From Candidatus Scatomorpha merdipullorum (GTDB lineage: Bacteria > Bacillota > Clostridia > Oscillospirales > Oscillospiraceae), in NCBI GenBank assembly GCA_018716795.1, contig DVJK01000155.1, positions 1-14,502 of the forward strand: a stretch of 14,502 bases of DNA, read 5' to 3'. Below the pieces are notes generated by a model. The model was not told the DNA's origin. It searched no databases and was given only the letters and a program-made list of their open reading frames with translations. Positions 1 to 7,613 of the stretch are shown here, piece after piece (positions within the stretch are counted from its first letter, which is position 1; the number at the start of each line of letters is the position of its first letter). The position numbers and the translations under genes are program-made.

Positions 1-895
1 AGCCCGGCTTGCCGTGTATGAGGCCCGCGCGCTCGTACAGGCTGGCGAGGTCGGAGTACATATAGCTCGGATAGCCCTTGCGGGAGGGGATTTCGCCCTT
101 GGAGCTTGAGAACTCACGCAGCGCCTCGCAGTAGAAGGTCATGTCGGTCATGACGACGAGGACGTGATAGCCGAGGTCAAAGGCCAGGTATTCCGCGGCG
201 GTCAGGGCGCACCTCGGGGCGAGGATACGCTCTATGATGGGGTCGGAGGCCATGTTGAGGAACATGACCGTGCGGCCCAGCGCGCCGGACTCGGTGAAGT
301 CGCGGCGGAAGAAGTCGGCCGTGTCGTTCTTGATGCCCATGGCGCAGAAGACGATGACGAACTTGGAGTCGTCGCCGGTGCCTATGACGTGGGCCTGGCG
401 GACAATCTGCGCGGCCAGCTCGTTGTGCGCGAGGCCGGCGCCCGAGAAGATGGGCAGCTTCTGGCCGCGGATAAGCGAGCAGGTGGCGTCGATGGAGCTG
501 ATGCCGGTGAGGATGCAGCTCTTGGGATATTCGCGGGAGACGGGGTTTATGGCGGAGCCGTTGATATCTCGCCGCTCGTCGGCGCAGATCTCGCCCAGGC
601 CGTCTATCGCGCGGCCCGTGCCGTCGAAGACGCGGCCGAGCAGCTCCTCGGAGAGGGCCAGAGTCATGGGCTTGCCCAGGAAGCGGGTGCCCGTGTGCTT
701 GAGGTCTATGCCGGAGGTGCCCTCGAAGACCTCGAGCACCACGCGCTTTCCGTCTATGAGTATGACGCGGCCGTGACGGCGGCTGCCGTCGCGCAGCGTT
801 ATCTCGGCCAGCTCGTCGTAGGCCACGCCCTCCACGTCGTCGAGGGCGATGAGCGAACCGTTTATCTCGGCGAGGCCGGTGTATTCTATGCGCAT
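1..895 (-). CDS. ntpB: V/A-type ATPase subunit B (partial, C-terminus beyond window)
   Basis: This is the non-catalytic B subunit of the A3B3 head of a V/A-type rotary ATPase, peripheral on the cytoplasmic face of the membrane. I translated the minus strand from ATG at 895: the product begins MRIEYTGLAEINGSLIALDD and stays open for 298 codons to the window edge, about two thirds of the usual ~460 residues. The degenerate nucleotide loop SGAGLAHN lies at about residues 149-156, where the catalytic subunit has a GKT P-loop. The family signature LYERAGLIHG lies at the very end. The start is well fixed: AAGGAGGTG begins within the stop codon of ntpA and ends five bases before the ATG. It is the eighth gene of the operon and only 12 bases separate it from ntpA. 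Subunit D is expected next, outside the window. Identification is from family motifs and context and is secure. Confidence 0.96.
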   Translation of the reverse strand, partial: MRIEYTGLAEINGSLIALDDVEGVAYDELAEITLRDGSRRHGRVILIDGKRVVLEVFEGTSGIDLKHTGTRFLGKPMTLALSEELLGRVFDGTGRAIDGLGEICADERRDINGSAINPVSREYPKSCILTGISSIDATCSLIRGQKLPIFSGAGLAHNELAAQIVRQAHVIGTGDDSKFVIVFCAMGIKNDTADFFRRDFTESGALGRTVMFLNMASDPIIERILAPRCALTAAEYLAFDLGYHVLVVMTDMTFYCEALREFSSSKGEIPSRKGYPSYMYSDLASLYERAGLIHGKPG

Positions 896-907
896 GCGCT
901 CACCTCC

Positions 908-2677
908 TTAAGCGTTGGCGCGGCGCACGCTTTCAAGCGCGTCGTCGACCTGTTTTTCAAACTCCTCGGCCGGCTTGCCCTCGCCGAGGCCGAACTTCAT
1001 GCGCTCGAGCGCGGCGAAGATGCCGGTTTCGGCGAGCTGGCGCAGCGGGATGCTGCCGCCCACAAGCTGCCTCGCGCCGTCGTAGAGCCGCAGGATTATC
1101 CTCAGCATGGCCATCTGGTTGGCGGGAGTCATATAGGTGTCGTGCTCATGGAAGGCGTTCTGCTGGAGGAAGCCCTCGCGGATGACCTTGGCGGTCTCGA
1201 TGACGAGCTTCTGGTCGTCGGGCAGGATGTCGGAGCCAATGAGCTTGACAATCTCCATGAGGGAGCTCTCCTCGTTCAGAAGGGCGATTATGCGCTCGCG
1301 CAGCTCGGGGAAGTCCTCGCCGAAGTTCTTCTTGTACCAGGGCAGCAGGTCGTTATAATACTCCGTATAGCTCGTCGTCCAGTTGATGCTCGGGAAATGG
1401 CGCGCGTAGGCCAGCGAGCGGTCGAGCGCCCAGAAGCAGCGCACGAAGCGCTGGGTGTTCTGCGTGACGGGTTCGGAGAAGTCGCCGCCCTGCGGGCTGA
1501 CGGCGCCGATGACGGTGACGGAGCCCTGCTTGCCGTTGAGCGTGTCGACATAGCCGGCGCGCTCGTAAAAGCCGGCGAGGCGGCTCGGCAGGTAGGCCGG
1601 GAAGCTCTCCTCGGCGGGCATCTCCTCCAGGCGGCCGGAGAGTTCGCGCAGGGCCTCGGCCCAGCGGGAGGTGGAGTCGGCCATCAGCGCGACGTGATAG
1701 CCCATGTCGCGGTAATACTCGGCAATGGTCATGCCCGTGTATATGGACGCCTCGCGGGCCGCGACGGGCATGTTGGAGGTGTTCGCGATGAGTATCGTGC
1801 GCTCCATGAGCGGGCGGCCCGAGCGCGGGTCCTTCAGCTCGCGGAACTCGTCGAGGACCTGGGTCATCTCGTTGCCGCGCTCGCCGCAGCCGAGGTAGAC
1901 AATCATGTCCGCGTCGGACCACTTGGCGAGCTGGTGCTGCACGACGGTCTTGCCCGCGCCGAAGGGGCCGGGTATGGCGGCGCAGCCGCCCTTGCCGACG
2001 GGGAAGAGCGTGTCTATGACGCGCTGGCCGGTGACCAGCGGGCGGTCGATGCTCAGCCTCTCGGCGAAGGGGCGCGGAGTGCGCACGGGCCAGAGCTGGC
2101 TGAGCGTCAGGGGCTTTTTGCCCTCGCGGCCGGTGTCGACATACGCGAGCGGCTCGAGCACCGTATACTCGCCGTCGGGGACAACGCCGCATATCGTGCC
2201 GGCAAGCCCGGCGGGGACCATGGAGCGGTGCTCAATCATGCCGCTCTCGTCGGTGACAGCGAAGATTTCGCCGCCTTGGACCGCGTCGCCGTCCTTGACG
2301 AGCAGCCTGACGGGCCACTTCTTTTCCTCGTCGAGGGCGCCGATGTTGATGCCCTTGGCGATGAAGTCGCCGGCCATGTCCTTTATCTGCGAGAGCGGAC
2401 GGCCTATGCCGTCGAAGATGCCGCCCACGAGGCCGGGGCCGAGGCGGATGCTCATCGGCTCCATCGTGGGGTAGACGGGTTCGCCGGAGCTCAGCCCGCC
2501 GGAGTCCTCGTATATCTGCACGACGCTCTCCTCGCCCTGGGAGGAGACGACCTCGCCGAAGAGGCGCTGCTCGCCGACGTAGACGAGGCTCATGCGCGGC
2601 AGGCTGCGGCCGCCGCGCACGTGGATGACGGGGCCGTTTATTCCGTAAATATAGTAAGGCGTCTTGTTATTTTCCAT
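908..2677 (-). CDS. ntpA: V/A-type ATPase catalytic subunit A
   Basis: This is the catalytic nucleotide-binding subunit of the rotary ATPase head, 589 residues from the chosen start, the normal family length. In order it shows a beta-barrel N-terminal domain (about 1-70), the V/A-type bulge domain (about 110-190) that F-type beta subunits lack, the Walker A loop GPFGAGKT at 237-244, GERGNEM at 265-271, the Walker B region ALMADSTSRWAEA at about 330-342, the family-specific SPQGGDFSEPV at 394-404, and a helical C-terminal domain. ATG at 2677 (MENNKTPYY) is preferred over the in-frame ATG 18 bases upstream, because GGAGG stands six bases before 2677 and the extra residues MAWRAE are not family-like. 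The start overlaps the end of ntpE by 11 bases, so the two are probably translationally coupled. No catalytic residue appears to be missing. Confidence 0.98.
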   Translation of the reverse strand: MENNKTPYYIYGINGPVIHVRGGRSLPRMSLVYVGEQRLFGEVVSSQGEESVVQIYEDSGGLSSGEPVYPTMEPMSIRLGPGLVGGIFDGIGRPLSQIKDMAGDFIAKGINIGALDEEKKWPVRLLVKDGDAVQGGEIFAVTDESGMIEHRSMVPAGLAGTICGVVPDGEYTVLEPLAYVDTGREGKKPLTLSQLWPVRTPRPFAERLSIDRPLVTGQRVIDTLFPVGKGGCAAIPGPFGAGKTVVQHQLAKWSDADMIVYLGCGERGNEMTQVLDEFRELKDPRSGRPLMERTILIANTSNMPVAAREASIYTGMTIAEYYRDMGYHVALMADSTSRWAEALRELSGRLEEMPAEESFPAYLPSRLAGFYERAGYVDTLNGKQGSVTVIGAVSPQGGDFSEPVTQNTQRFVRCFWALDRSLAYARHFPSINWTTSYTEYYNDLLPWYKKNFGEDFPELRERIIALLNEESSLMEIVKLIGSDILPDDQKLVIETAKVIREGFLQQNAFHEHDTYMTPANQMAMLRIILRLYDGARQLVGGSIPLRQLAETGIFAALERMKFGLGEGKPAEEFEKQVDDALESVRRANA

Positions 2678-3287
2678 CTCCGCCCTCCATGCCAAAGCCT
2701 GTTATCTCGTTGAAGCGGCCGGACAGGTCGTCCAGCGCGGTGTCGAAGCTCAAATCCGCGCGCCTGCGCTGCTCGGGGAACTCTATGATAAGCCCGCCGA
2801 GATTTATGAAGGCCTCGGCAAAGCTCAACTGCACGCCGGGCGCGGCGGCCCTGAGGTGGTCGACGTGGCTGATGTCCTCGCGGCGGAGCAGCACGCGGGC
2901 GCTCTTCGCCTCCGGGATGGCGGCGAGGCCCTTGAGAAGCAGGCCGTCGAGCGTGGCGGCGTATTCCGGCGCGGAGGGATAGGCCTCGAGCCGCTTGCGC
3001 ACGTCGGAGATGACCTCCTTGGCGCAGTCGGCGCGCAGGCTCAGAAGCGAGCGGCGGGCGGCGAGGGTCTCGGTCATGACGCGCTTTTCCTCATTCGCGC
3101 GGGCCTCGGCCAGGGAGAGGGCGAGGTTCTGCTCGCTGCGGGCGCGGGCCTCGGCGCGATAGCGCTCCAGCGCGGCGCGCTCCTGCTCGTCGGCCCGGGC
3201 GTGAAGGCTGTCGGCCTTCTCGTTGGCGGCGCCCAGTATGGCGCGGACAAAGCCCTGGAGCTTGCCTTTACTTTTAACTTGTTCCAT
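2667..3287 (-). CDS. ntpE: V/A-type ATPase subunit E (peripheral stalk)
   Basis: Subunit E forms the peripheral stator stalk with the small coiled-coil G/H subunit and ties the A3B3 head to subunit I. The product is 206 residues, typical for the family. Residues 20-95 are a long charged, alanine-rich helix rich in E, R and A, the coiled-coil arm. The C-terminal globular domain carries the expected GGLIIEFPEQRRRADLSFD block, the family's conserved GG motif followed by the head-contacting strands. The ATG is preceded by AGGAGG with a seven-base spacer. The gene follows ntpF-type subunit F with only 11 bases between stop and start, and overlaps ntpA at its end. The call rests on the C-terminal motif, the coiled-coil N-terminus and operon position. 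Confidence 0.93.
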   Translation of the reverse strand: MEQVKSKGKLQGFVRAILGAANEKADSLHARADEQERAALERYRAEARARSEQNLALSLAEARANEEKRVMTETLAARRSLLSLRADCAKEVISDVRKRLEAYPSAPEYAATLDGLLLKGLAAIPEAKSARVLLRREDISHVDHLRAAAPGVQLSFAEAFINLGGLIIEFPEQRRRADLSFDTALDDLSGRFNEITGFGMEGGDGK

Positions 3288-3298
3288 GTGTCCGCCTC

Positions 3299-3607
3299 CT
3301 AAAACTTGATGCCTATGGCCTCGTTTATGAGGCGCATGATGGAGTCCGAGCCCGAGCCGGAGCTCCGGCTGTCAGAGACCACGTTCACAAGCGGCCTCGC
3401 CGAGGAGAGCTTGAGCTCGTCAAGCCGCTCGCGCGAGAGCTGATAGCAGCGCTCCGTGACAATGAGCACGGCCACGCCGCCGTCCGCGCAGGCGCGGCTC
3501 ACGGCCCGGTCGACCTCGCGCTTCGTCGAGGCCTCGGCGCCGTCTATGCCGGCCAGGCGCATGCCGGTGAGAACGTCCGGATCGTCGGATATGCAGAAGC
3601 AGCGCAT
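3299..3607 (-). CDS. ntpG: V/A-type ATPase subunit F (central stalk)
   Basis: Subunit F (called NtpG in Enterococcus hirae) is the small Rossmann-like protein that sits with subunit D in the central rotor shaft. The product is 102 residues, a normal family length. The N-terminus MRCFCISDDPDVLTGMRLAG matches the family pattern of a short beta strand, an acidic DDPD-type turn, and a TGMRLAGI helix. A second strand, VAVLIVTERC, is followed by a helix and then a strand before the flexible C-terminal tail. The ATG overlaps the last base of the ntpK stop codon (both at 3607), so translation is almost certainly coupled to the c-ring gene. Here F precedes E, whereas E. hirae has E-C-G(F). Subunit F sequences diverge quickly, so the call relies on the N-terminal motif together with context. 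Confidence 0.9.
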   Translation of the reverse strand: MRCFCISDDPDVLTGMRLAGIDGAEASTKREVDRAVSRACADGGVAVLIVTERCYQLSRERLDELKLSSARPLVNVVSDSRSSGSGSDSIMRLINEAIGIKF

Positions 3608-4053
3608 CAGAAGAGGAGGATGATGATGGCGACCAGCAGGCCGTAGATGGCCATGCCTTCGGCGAGGCCGACGAAGACTATGCTCTTGCCGAAGGTGCTG
3701 TCGTTCTCGGCGAGGGCGCCGATGGCGGCGCTGGCGCTGTTGGAGACGGCGATGCCGGAGGCGATGCCGCTCAGACCGACGGCGAGGGCCGCGCCCAGGT
3801 AGCCGAAGGCCTTCGTCCAGTCGGTGCCGGCGGCGGCGCTGACGGCCTCGGCGGCCTCATCGGCGGCGAAGACGCCCTGGCCGAGGAAGGCTATGCCGCA
3901 GAGGGCGAAGATGCCGAAGAAGGAAGCGATGTGGGCGTAGAGCGGGCGCTTCACGCTCTTGCCGGCGGCGGCGCGGCGGGCGATGATGTACAGGGGAACG
4001 ACGATGGCCGCGGCAAGGACGAGGGCGACGGCGATGACGATAAGGACTTTCAT
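3607..4053 (-). CDS. ntpK: V/A-type ATPase subunit K (c-ring proteolipid)
   Basis: This is the membrane rotor proteolipid, 148 residues with four predicted hydrophobic segments (about 2-26, 39-63, 83-113 and 124-148). The second hairpin is a classic c-subunit: a glycine-rich helix GLSGIASGIAVSNSASAAIG (93-112), a polar loop with AENDSTFGK, and an outer helix FVGLAEGMAIYGLL with the ion-binding Glu at residue 132. The first hairpin has no acidic ion-binding residue; it has a basic patch (RRAAAGKSVKR) and ends in GQGVFAADE, which resembles a signal-peptidase site. A GGAGG site lies nine bases before the ATG. Read against Na+-specific c-rings, the positions of the Gln and Ser ligands appear to be Ser99 and Gly133, which would favour protons; this is a by-eye alignment. 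The gene lies between ntpI and subunit F. Confidence 0.94.
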   Translation of the reverse strand: MKVLIVIAVALVLAAAIVVPLYIIARRAAAGKSVKRPLYAHIASFFGIFALCGIAFLGQGVFAADEAAEAVSAAAGTDWTKAFGYLGAALAVGLSGIASGIAVSNSASAAIGALAENDSTFGKSIVFVGLAEGMAIYGLLVAIIILLF

Positions 4054-4094
4054 TTTTCAAAACCTCCAAAAAATTCTCTTTTAATCTACCCGGC

Positions 4095-6014
4095 TCAGAC
4101 GCGGCCGGAGCTGTAATCGACGGCGGCGGGCTCGAAGGAGTGGCCGCGGCCGGTGTAAAAACGGCTGAAGAGCTCGTAGAACTCAAGCCTCAGGGCCTGG
4201 ATGCAGACAAGGGCGGCCTCTATGACCATGACGATGACGTTGCCTATGACCAGGCCGAAGATGCTGTACCCGCCGCCGGACTTGGCGGAGAGCTGGTACA
4301 CAATCATCATCATGATGGCGTGGATGATGGCGTAAGCGCCGACTCGCAGGAAGCTCAGGCAGTTGGAGAGCCAGCCGAGGACGGCCTCAAAGAGCTCGAA
4401 GAAGCCCACGCCTATCATCATGCCCATGCTCTGCCCCTCCTCGCGGTGAGTGAGGCGGAGCCAGATCCCGAGCGGCTCGGAGAGCCATATCGTCAGCAGC
4501 AGCGCTGCGAGGACAATCCAGTACACGGCGCTGGAGAGCACGGGGATTTCCAGCAGCATCGTGAGCGCGACGCCGGCGACCAGCAGCGTGAGGAAGAGCA
4601 CGCCCGTGACGCCGTTGGCGGAGAAGAGCGCGCGGCGGTAATCCCTCTGACGGAAGCAGGTCAGGATGTTGAGCACGCCGGTCATGAGGATGAGGATAAT
4701 GCCCAGCACCGCGCTCACCAGGAGTATGGTGACGACGCCGTCGCCCTCCAGGACCTTGAAGCCGGGCAGCAGGTGCTCGTTCCCGAAAACGCTGCCGTAG
4801 ATGAAGCCGAAGAGAATTGCGGGAACACCCACCGTGGCGAGTATTCCGCCCAGCCACATGCCGCGCTTCTTGTACATGTACAGCCCCACGAGTATGAGTA
4901 CTACGCCCTGGCCGATGTCGCCGAACATCATGCCGAAGAACAGACAGTACGTAAGCGCGAGGAACAGCCTCGGGTCGGCCTCGCCATAGGCCGGAACGCC
5001 GTACATGTCAACGAAAGGGGAAAAGACCTTTGCCAGCTTGCCTTTCTTGAACTTGACGGGTACCCTGCCCGAATCGTGCGGGCCGGGCTTCTCAAAGCGG
5101 CAGGCGCAGCCCAGGGCGTCCGCGGCGGCCTTGAAATCCGCCTCGCCGCTCTGCGGCATCCAGCCGCACATATAGAAGGTTTCGCGCTCGACGCCGACCA
5201 TGCGGCGGAGCGCCACGCCCTCGCTCTTATACTTGAGCCAGGAGTAGCGCGAAAGCAGCTCGTTGGAGAGCTTGTCGGCCAGGGCCTGGAGCTGCCTCGT
5301 GAGCTCCTCGCCCTGCTTCGCGGCGTCCGCGGCCTCGGCGCGCAGCTCGGCTATGCGCTTGGCGGGCACGCCCTTGAGCCCGGCGGCGTTGGGCAGGTCC
5401 TCAAGCCGGAGGCCGGCGGAGCAAAGCTCCTCCTCGGCGAGGATGCTCTGTCCGGGCAGGCTCAGGAGGATGCAGTACATCTTCTCGGTGTCGAAGCCGG
5501 AGCGGAAGAGGAAGACGCCGGTCTCGCCCTCGGCGCGGCGGCGGAGCTCCGGCCAATACTCGAGCTCGGTGCTGCCGAAGTGGAGGCGCATGCTCTTGAT
5601 GTCGAGCAGCTCCTCGAGGTCGACCTCCAGCAGGGAGAAGGGCTCGAGCCGGCTTATAAGCTCCTCATCGTCGTGCGCGAGGCTCAGGGCGCTGTTGCGC
5701 CTCGTGGCCAGGCGGCTGCATTCGCCGGCGAAGTCGTTTATGACCTTCCGGCAGTCCTCAAGGGTGTAGTCCGAGCTGCGGAATTCCCGGAACTCCGGTT
5801 TGATGCCCAGCTTGTTCAAAAGCGCGAGAGCGCCGTCGAGCACCGGGCGGTAGACGTCGTCCGTCTCCGGCGCCTTCAGCTCGCCGCGTCCGCCGAGCTC
5901 GCTGCTGGCCTGCAGCGGCTGGAATTCCCGGTCGAGCATGAGGGAGCATATGGCGTCGTCCATGGCTGCTATCGGGCCGGAGACGACGGCCCTTGTCAGT
6001 TTTTCCGTTGCCAA
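4095..6014 (-). CDS. ntpI: V/A-type ATPase subunit I (a-type ion channel and stator)
   Basis: Subunit I is the stator membrane protein that provides the ion half-channels next to the c-ring and anchors the peripheral stalks. The 639 residues are the usual length. Residues 1-345 form the soluble arm, with a coiled coil near 215-255 and the conserved ETFYMCGWMP segment at 278-287. Residues 346-610 form about seven or eight membrane helices. The family block FGMMFGDIGQG is at 360-370, and the essential channel arginine is in LSFLRVGAYAI (Arg557). A second conserved arginine lies in QALRLEFYELFSRF (Arg609). The start codon is TTG at 6014: GGGAGGGG lies seven bases upstream and no nearby ATG has a comparable site. 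The next gene, ntpK, follows after 41 bases; subunit C lies 58 bases upstream. Confidence 0.96.
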   Translation of the reverse strand: MATEKLTRAVVSGPIAAMDDAICSLMLDREFQPLQASSELGGRGELKAPETDDVYRPVLDGALALLNKLGIKPEFREFRSSDYTLEDCRKVINDFAGECSRLATRRNSALSLAHDDEELISRLEPFSLLEVDLEELLDIKSMRLHFGSTELEYWPELRRRAEGETGVFLFRSGFDTEKMYCILLSLPGQSILAEEELCSAGLRLEDLPNAAGLKGVPAKRIAELRAEAADAAKQGEELTRQLQALADKLSNELLSRYSWLKYKSEGVALRRMVGVERETFYMCGWMPQSGEADFKAAADALGCACRFEKPGPHDSGRVPVKFKKGKLAKVFSPFVDMYGVPAYGEADPRLFLALTYCLFFGMMFGDIGQGVVLILVGLYMYKKRGMWLGGILATVGVPAILFGFIYGSVFGNEHLLPGFKVLEGDGVVTILLVSAVLGIILILMTGVLNILTCFRQRDYRRALFSANGVTGVLFLTLLVAGVALTMLLEIPVLSSAVYWIVLAALLLTIWLSEPLGIWLRLTHREEGQSMGMMIGVGFFELFEAVLGWLSNCLSFLRVGAYAIIHAIMMMIVYQLSAKSGGGYSIFGLVIGNVIVMVIEAALVCIQALRLEFYELFSRFYTGRGHSFEPAAVDYSSGRV

Positions 6015-6021
6015 GTATTTA

Positions 6022-6029
6022 CCCCTCCC
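6022..6029 (-). promoter_or_regulatory. Ribosome binding site that fixes the TTG start of ntpI
   Basis: On the minus strand GGGAGGGG is followed by TAAATAC and then TTG. The seven-base spacing is ideal, and it explains why this gene is read from a TTG codon rather than from an internal ATG. Confidence 0.75.
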
Positions 6030-6072
6030 TTTCTCATGAGGTTCAGGTGGTCCGTATAATTAGTTGAGGTTT

Positions 6073-7116
6073 TCATTCCACATACTCCGCCGGGGAGAGC
6101 CCGTAGCTGAGCGCGACGAAGACGCGGCGGAGCATATCGCCCTCGTACTGCTTGAGCGTCAGGAAGGCGTACACCACGGCGAGGTTGAGCCTGCCGTGCA
6201 GGACGCGGCGGAAGTAGGTCCGCTGCGCGGCGCGTATCATCTGCTCCGGCGAGCCGGAGGGCTCCTCAGGCAGGTATTTGCCCGAGCGGGTGGAGCGCAG
6301 GATGGCGAAGGCCTCCTCGTCGCTTCCCGCCTCCAGGGCGCGGCGCTCTATCTGCGCGGTGACGGAGCCGTGCAGCGGCAGCAGAAGCCGCCCGGAGCGC
6401 TCCGGCGAGGTGTTGAAGCGCCTCAGGCGCATGATGTAGGAGATGTTGAGCATGTCCGCGCGGAAGCCGACGGCCTCGCCGAGCTCCCTGCGGGCCGGGC
6501 CGGTGTAGCCCGTGCGCATATACTCGGCCAGCGCCTCGAAAAAGCGCGACTCCATGCCGGCGCCGGCCTCGGTAAGCGAGGGGAGGCCGGTCTGCCCGTC
6601 CAGCTCGAGCGAGGCGAGCACGTCCTCGAAGATGCCGCCCGCGACGGCGGCGGAGATGTCCTCGTAGGTCTTGGCGCGGCGGAGCTTTTCAAGATTGTGC
6701 CCCGGCAGGCTCCGCAGGGCGGGAGGCAGCACCTCCGACTCCTCCTCCGGCGCCTTCGCGTCGGGCAGGAGCAGGCGGCGCAGGGCCTTCATGACGGCCT
6801 GCAGCTCCACGTCCATGGTGATGAAGTTCAGAAACTGGCGGGACATGTCGTTCGCGAAGCGGTAGAGCTTTTCATAGTCCGCGAGCACGCAGCGGCTCAC
6901 GGCCTCGGAAAAGCGGGTGTCCGTCGGCTCCCCGGCCTGCATGGAGAGGGAGGCGGCGTGCCAGGCCTCGCTCCGCTGGAGCTGGCGCAGGAACTCGTCC
7001 ACGCTGCGTATCTGGGCGATGCGCTCCTTCTCCTCGGCTGAGAGCAGCCCGGCGTACATGCCTCGCGCCTCCGTGGCGAGGGCGATGTCCAGCGCCCGGC
7101 GTGCGGAGTTATTCAT
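6073..7116 (-). CDS. ntpC: V/A-type ATPase subunit C (rotor cap, d-type)
   Basis: Subunit C (homologue of eukaryotic subunit d) is a funnel-shaped, all-helical protein that joins the central shaft to the c-ring. From ATG at 7116 it is 347 residues, close to family length. The sequence is almost entirely helical and charged, with family-like pieces: an N-terminal RALDIALATEARGMYAGLLS, a middle FLNFITMDVELQAVMKALRR, and a YIMRLRRF block about two thirds along. In-frame TTG, GTG and CTG codons lie up to 12 bases further upstream, so the exact start is uncertain. The ATG overlaps the stop of the preceding stalk gene (ATGAATAA), and no clear ribosome binding site is visible, which suggests translational coupling. 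In E. hirae and Thermus this gene lies between E and F, so its place ahead of subunit I is a rearrangement. Confidence 0.87.
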   Translation of the reverse strand: MNNSARRALDIALATEARGMYAGLLSAEEKERIAQIRSVDEFLRQLQRSEAWHAASLSMQAGEPTDTRFSEAVSRCVLADYEKLYRFANDMSRQFLNFITMDVELQAVMKALRRLLLPDAKAPEEESEVLPPALRSLPGHNLEKLRRAKTYEDISAAVAGGIFEDVLASLELDGQTGLPSLTEAGAGMESRFFEALAEYMRTGYTGPARRELGEAVGFRADMLNISYIMRLRRFNTSPERSGRLLLPLHGSVTAQIERRALEAGSDEEAFAILRSTRSGKYLPEEPSGSPEQMIRAAQRTYFRRVLHGRLNLAVVYAFLTLKQYEGDMLRRVFVALSYGLSPAEYVE

Positions 7117-7534
7117 CAGCGGCACCAATCACAAGGCTGAAGACCTTGTCCGCGTATTCGGCGCGGCGCTGCTCAAAGCGCTCGCTTATGACGGCGCGCT
7201 TCGCCTCCGCGTCCTTCCTTATGGCGGCTATCTTCTCGTCCGCGGCCTTCGCGGCCTCGGCGGCGTCGCCCTTCTCGGCGGCGCGGACGGCGGCGCGCTC
7301 CTGCGCGTCTATGGCCCGCTCCGACTCCGTAAGCCTCCACTCCACGCCGACGCTGTAGTCCTCGGCGGCCTGCTCTATGCCGCGGGCCTGCTTTTCGGCG
7401 TCCAGCAGTGCGCGGAGGACAATCATGTCGGCCTCCGTTTCGGCGCGCAGCTTCTTTTTGAGCTCCTCAAGCTCGCGCCGGGCGCGTTCGGTCTCGGCGG
7501 AGGTTTGAGTGTTGTTTTTGGGGTTTTTGGCCAA
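7109..7534 (-). CDS. Coiled-coil protein, probable V/A-type ATPase peripheral stalk subunit (G/H type)
   Basis: This is the first gene of the ATPase operon and encodes 141 residues that are nearly all charged helix. A coiled coil is visible at about 13-60 (ETERARRELEELKKKLRAET) and again at about 70-130, with heptad-like A/E/R/K repeats. That is the expected character of the small stator subunit (NtpF in E. hirae, AhaH in archaea) which pairs with subunit E. It is longer than many such subunits (about 85-110 residues) and has no diagnostic motif, so the call is inferred from composition and from being first in the operon, the usual place for this subunit. The start is TTG at 7534, chosen because GGGAGGTGG lies exactly six bases upstream. 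Its last codons overlap ntpC. Confidence 0.7.
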   Translation of the reverse strand: MAKNPKNNTQTSAETERARRELEELKKKLRAETEADMIVLRALLDAEKQARGIEQAAEDYSVGVEWRLTESERAIDAQERAAVRAAEKGDAAEAAKAADEKIAAIRKDAEAKRAVISERFEQRRAEYADKVFSLVIGAADE

Positions 7535-7540
7535 GCCGGC

Positions 7541-7549
7541 CCACCTCCC
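7541..7549 (-). promoter_or_regulatory. Ribosome binding site deciding the TTG start of the first operon gene
   Basis: GGGAGGTGG on the minus strand, six bases before TTG at 7534. No ATG in this frame has a site of this quality, so the operon appears to be opened by a weak start codon behind a strong site. Confidence 0.75.
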
Positions 7550-7569
7550 GCTAAAGAGTTCTAAAGTGC

Positions 7570-7598
7570 ATCATAACACAATATGACACAGAGCGCAA
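7570..7598 (-). promoter_or_regulatory. Promoter of the V/A-type ATPase operon
   Basis: On the minus strand there is a -10 box TATGAT (7570-7575), preceded by TGT that makes it an extended -10. It is separated by exactly 17 bases from TTGCGC (7593-7598), a weak -35. Transcription would begin near 7563 and give a leader of about 29 bases before the TTG of the stalk gene, including its ribosome binding site. This is the only good minus-strand promoter I see ahead of the operon; no promoter is evident inside it, where the only notable gaps are 41 and 58 bases. Confidence 0.6.
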
Positions 7599-7613
7599 GC
7601 TAATTGAGCATTT

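Noticed and set aside
2678..2695. Upstream ATG of ntpA that would add MAWRAE
   Set aside because: The ATG at 2677 has GGAGG at the correct distance and gives the family-like N-terminus; the extension is antisense-like filler inside the ntpE end.
164..2713. A very long plus-strand open frame (849 codons) opposite ntpA and ntpB
   Set aside because: It spans two real genes on the other strand and its product is low-complexity (A, G, D, H, V, L). It comes from the GC-rich third-position bias, which removes stops from the antisense frame.
4140..6059. A plus-strand open frame of 639 codons lying opposite ntpI, the same length as ntpI itself
   Set aside because: It is the antisense shadow of ntpI; the equal length is coincidence, the product has no family motif, and it has no ribosome binding site or promoter.
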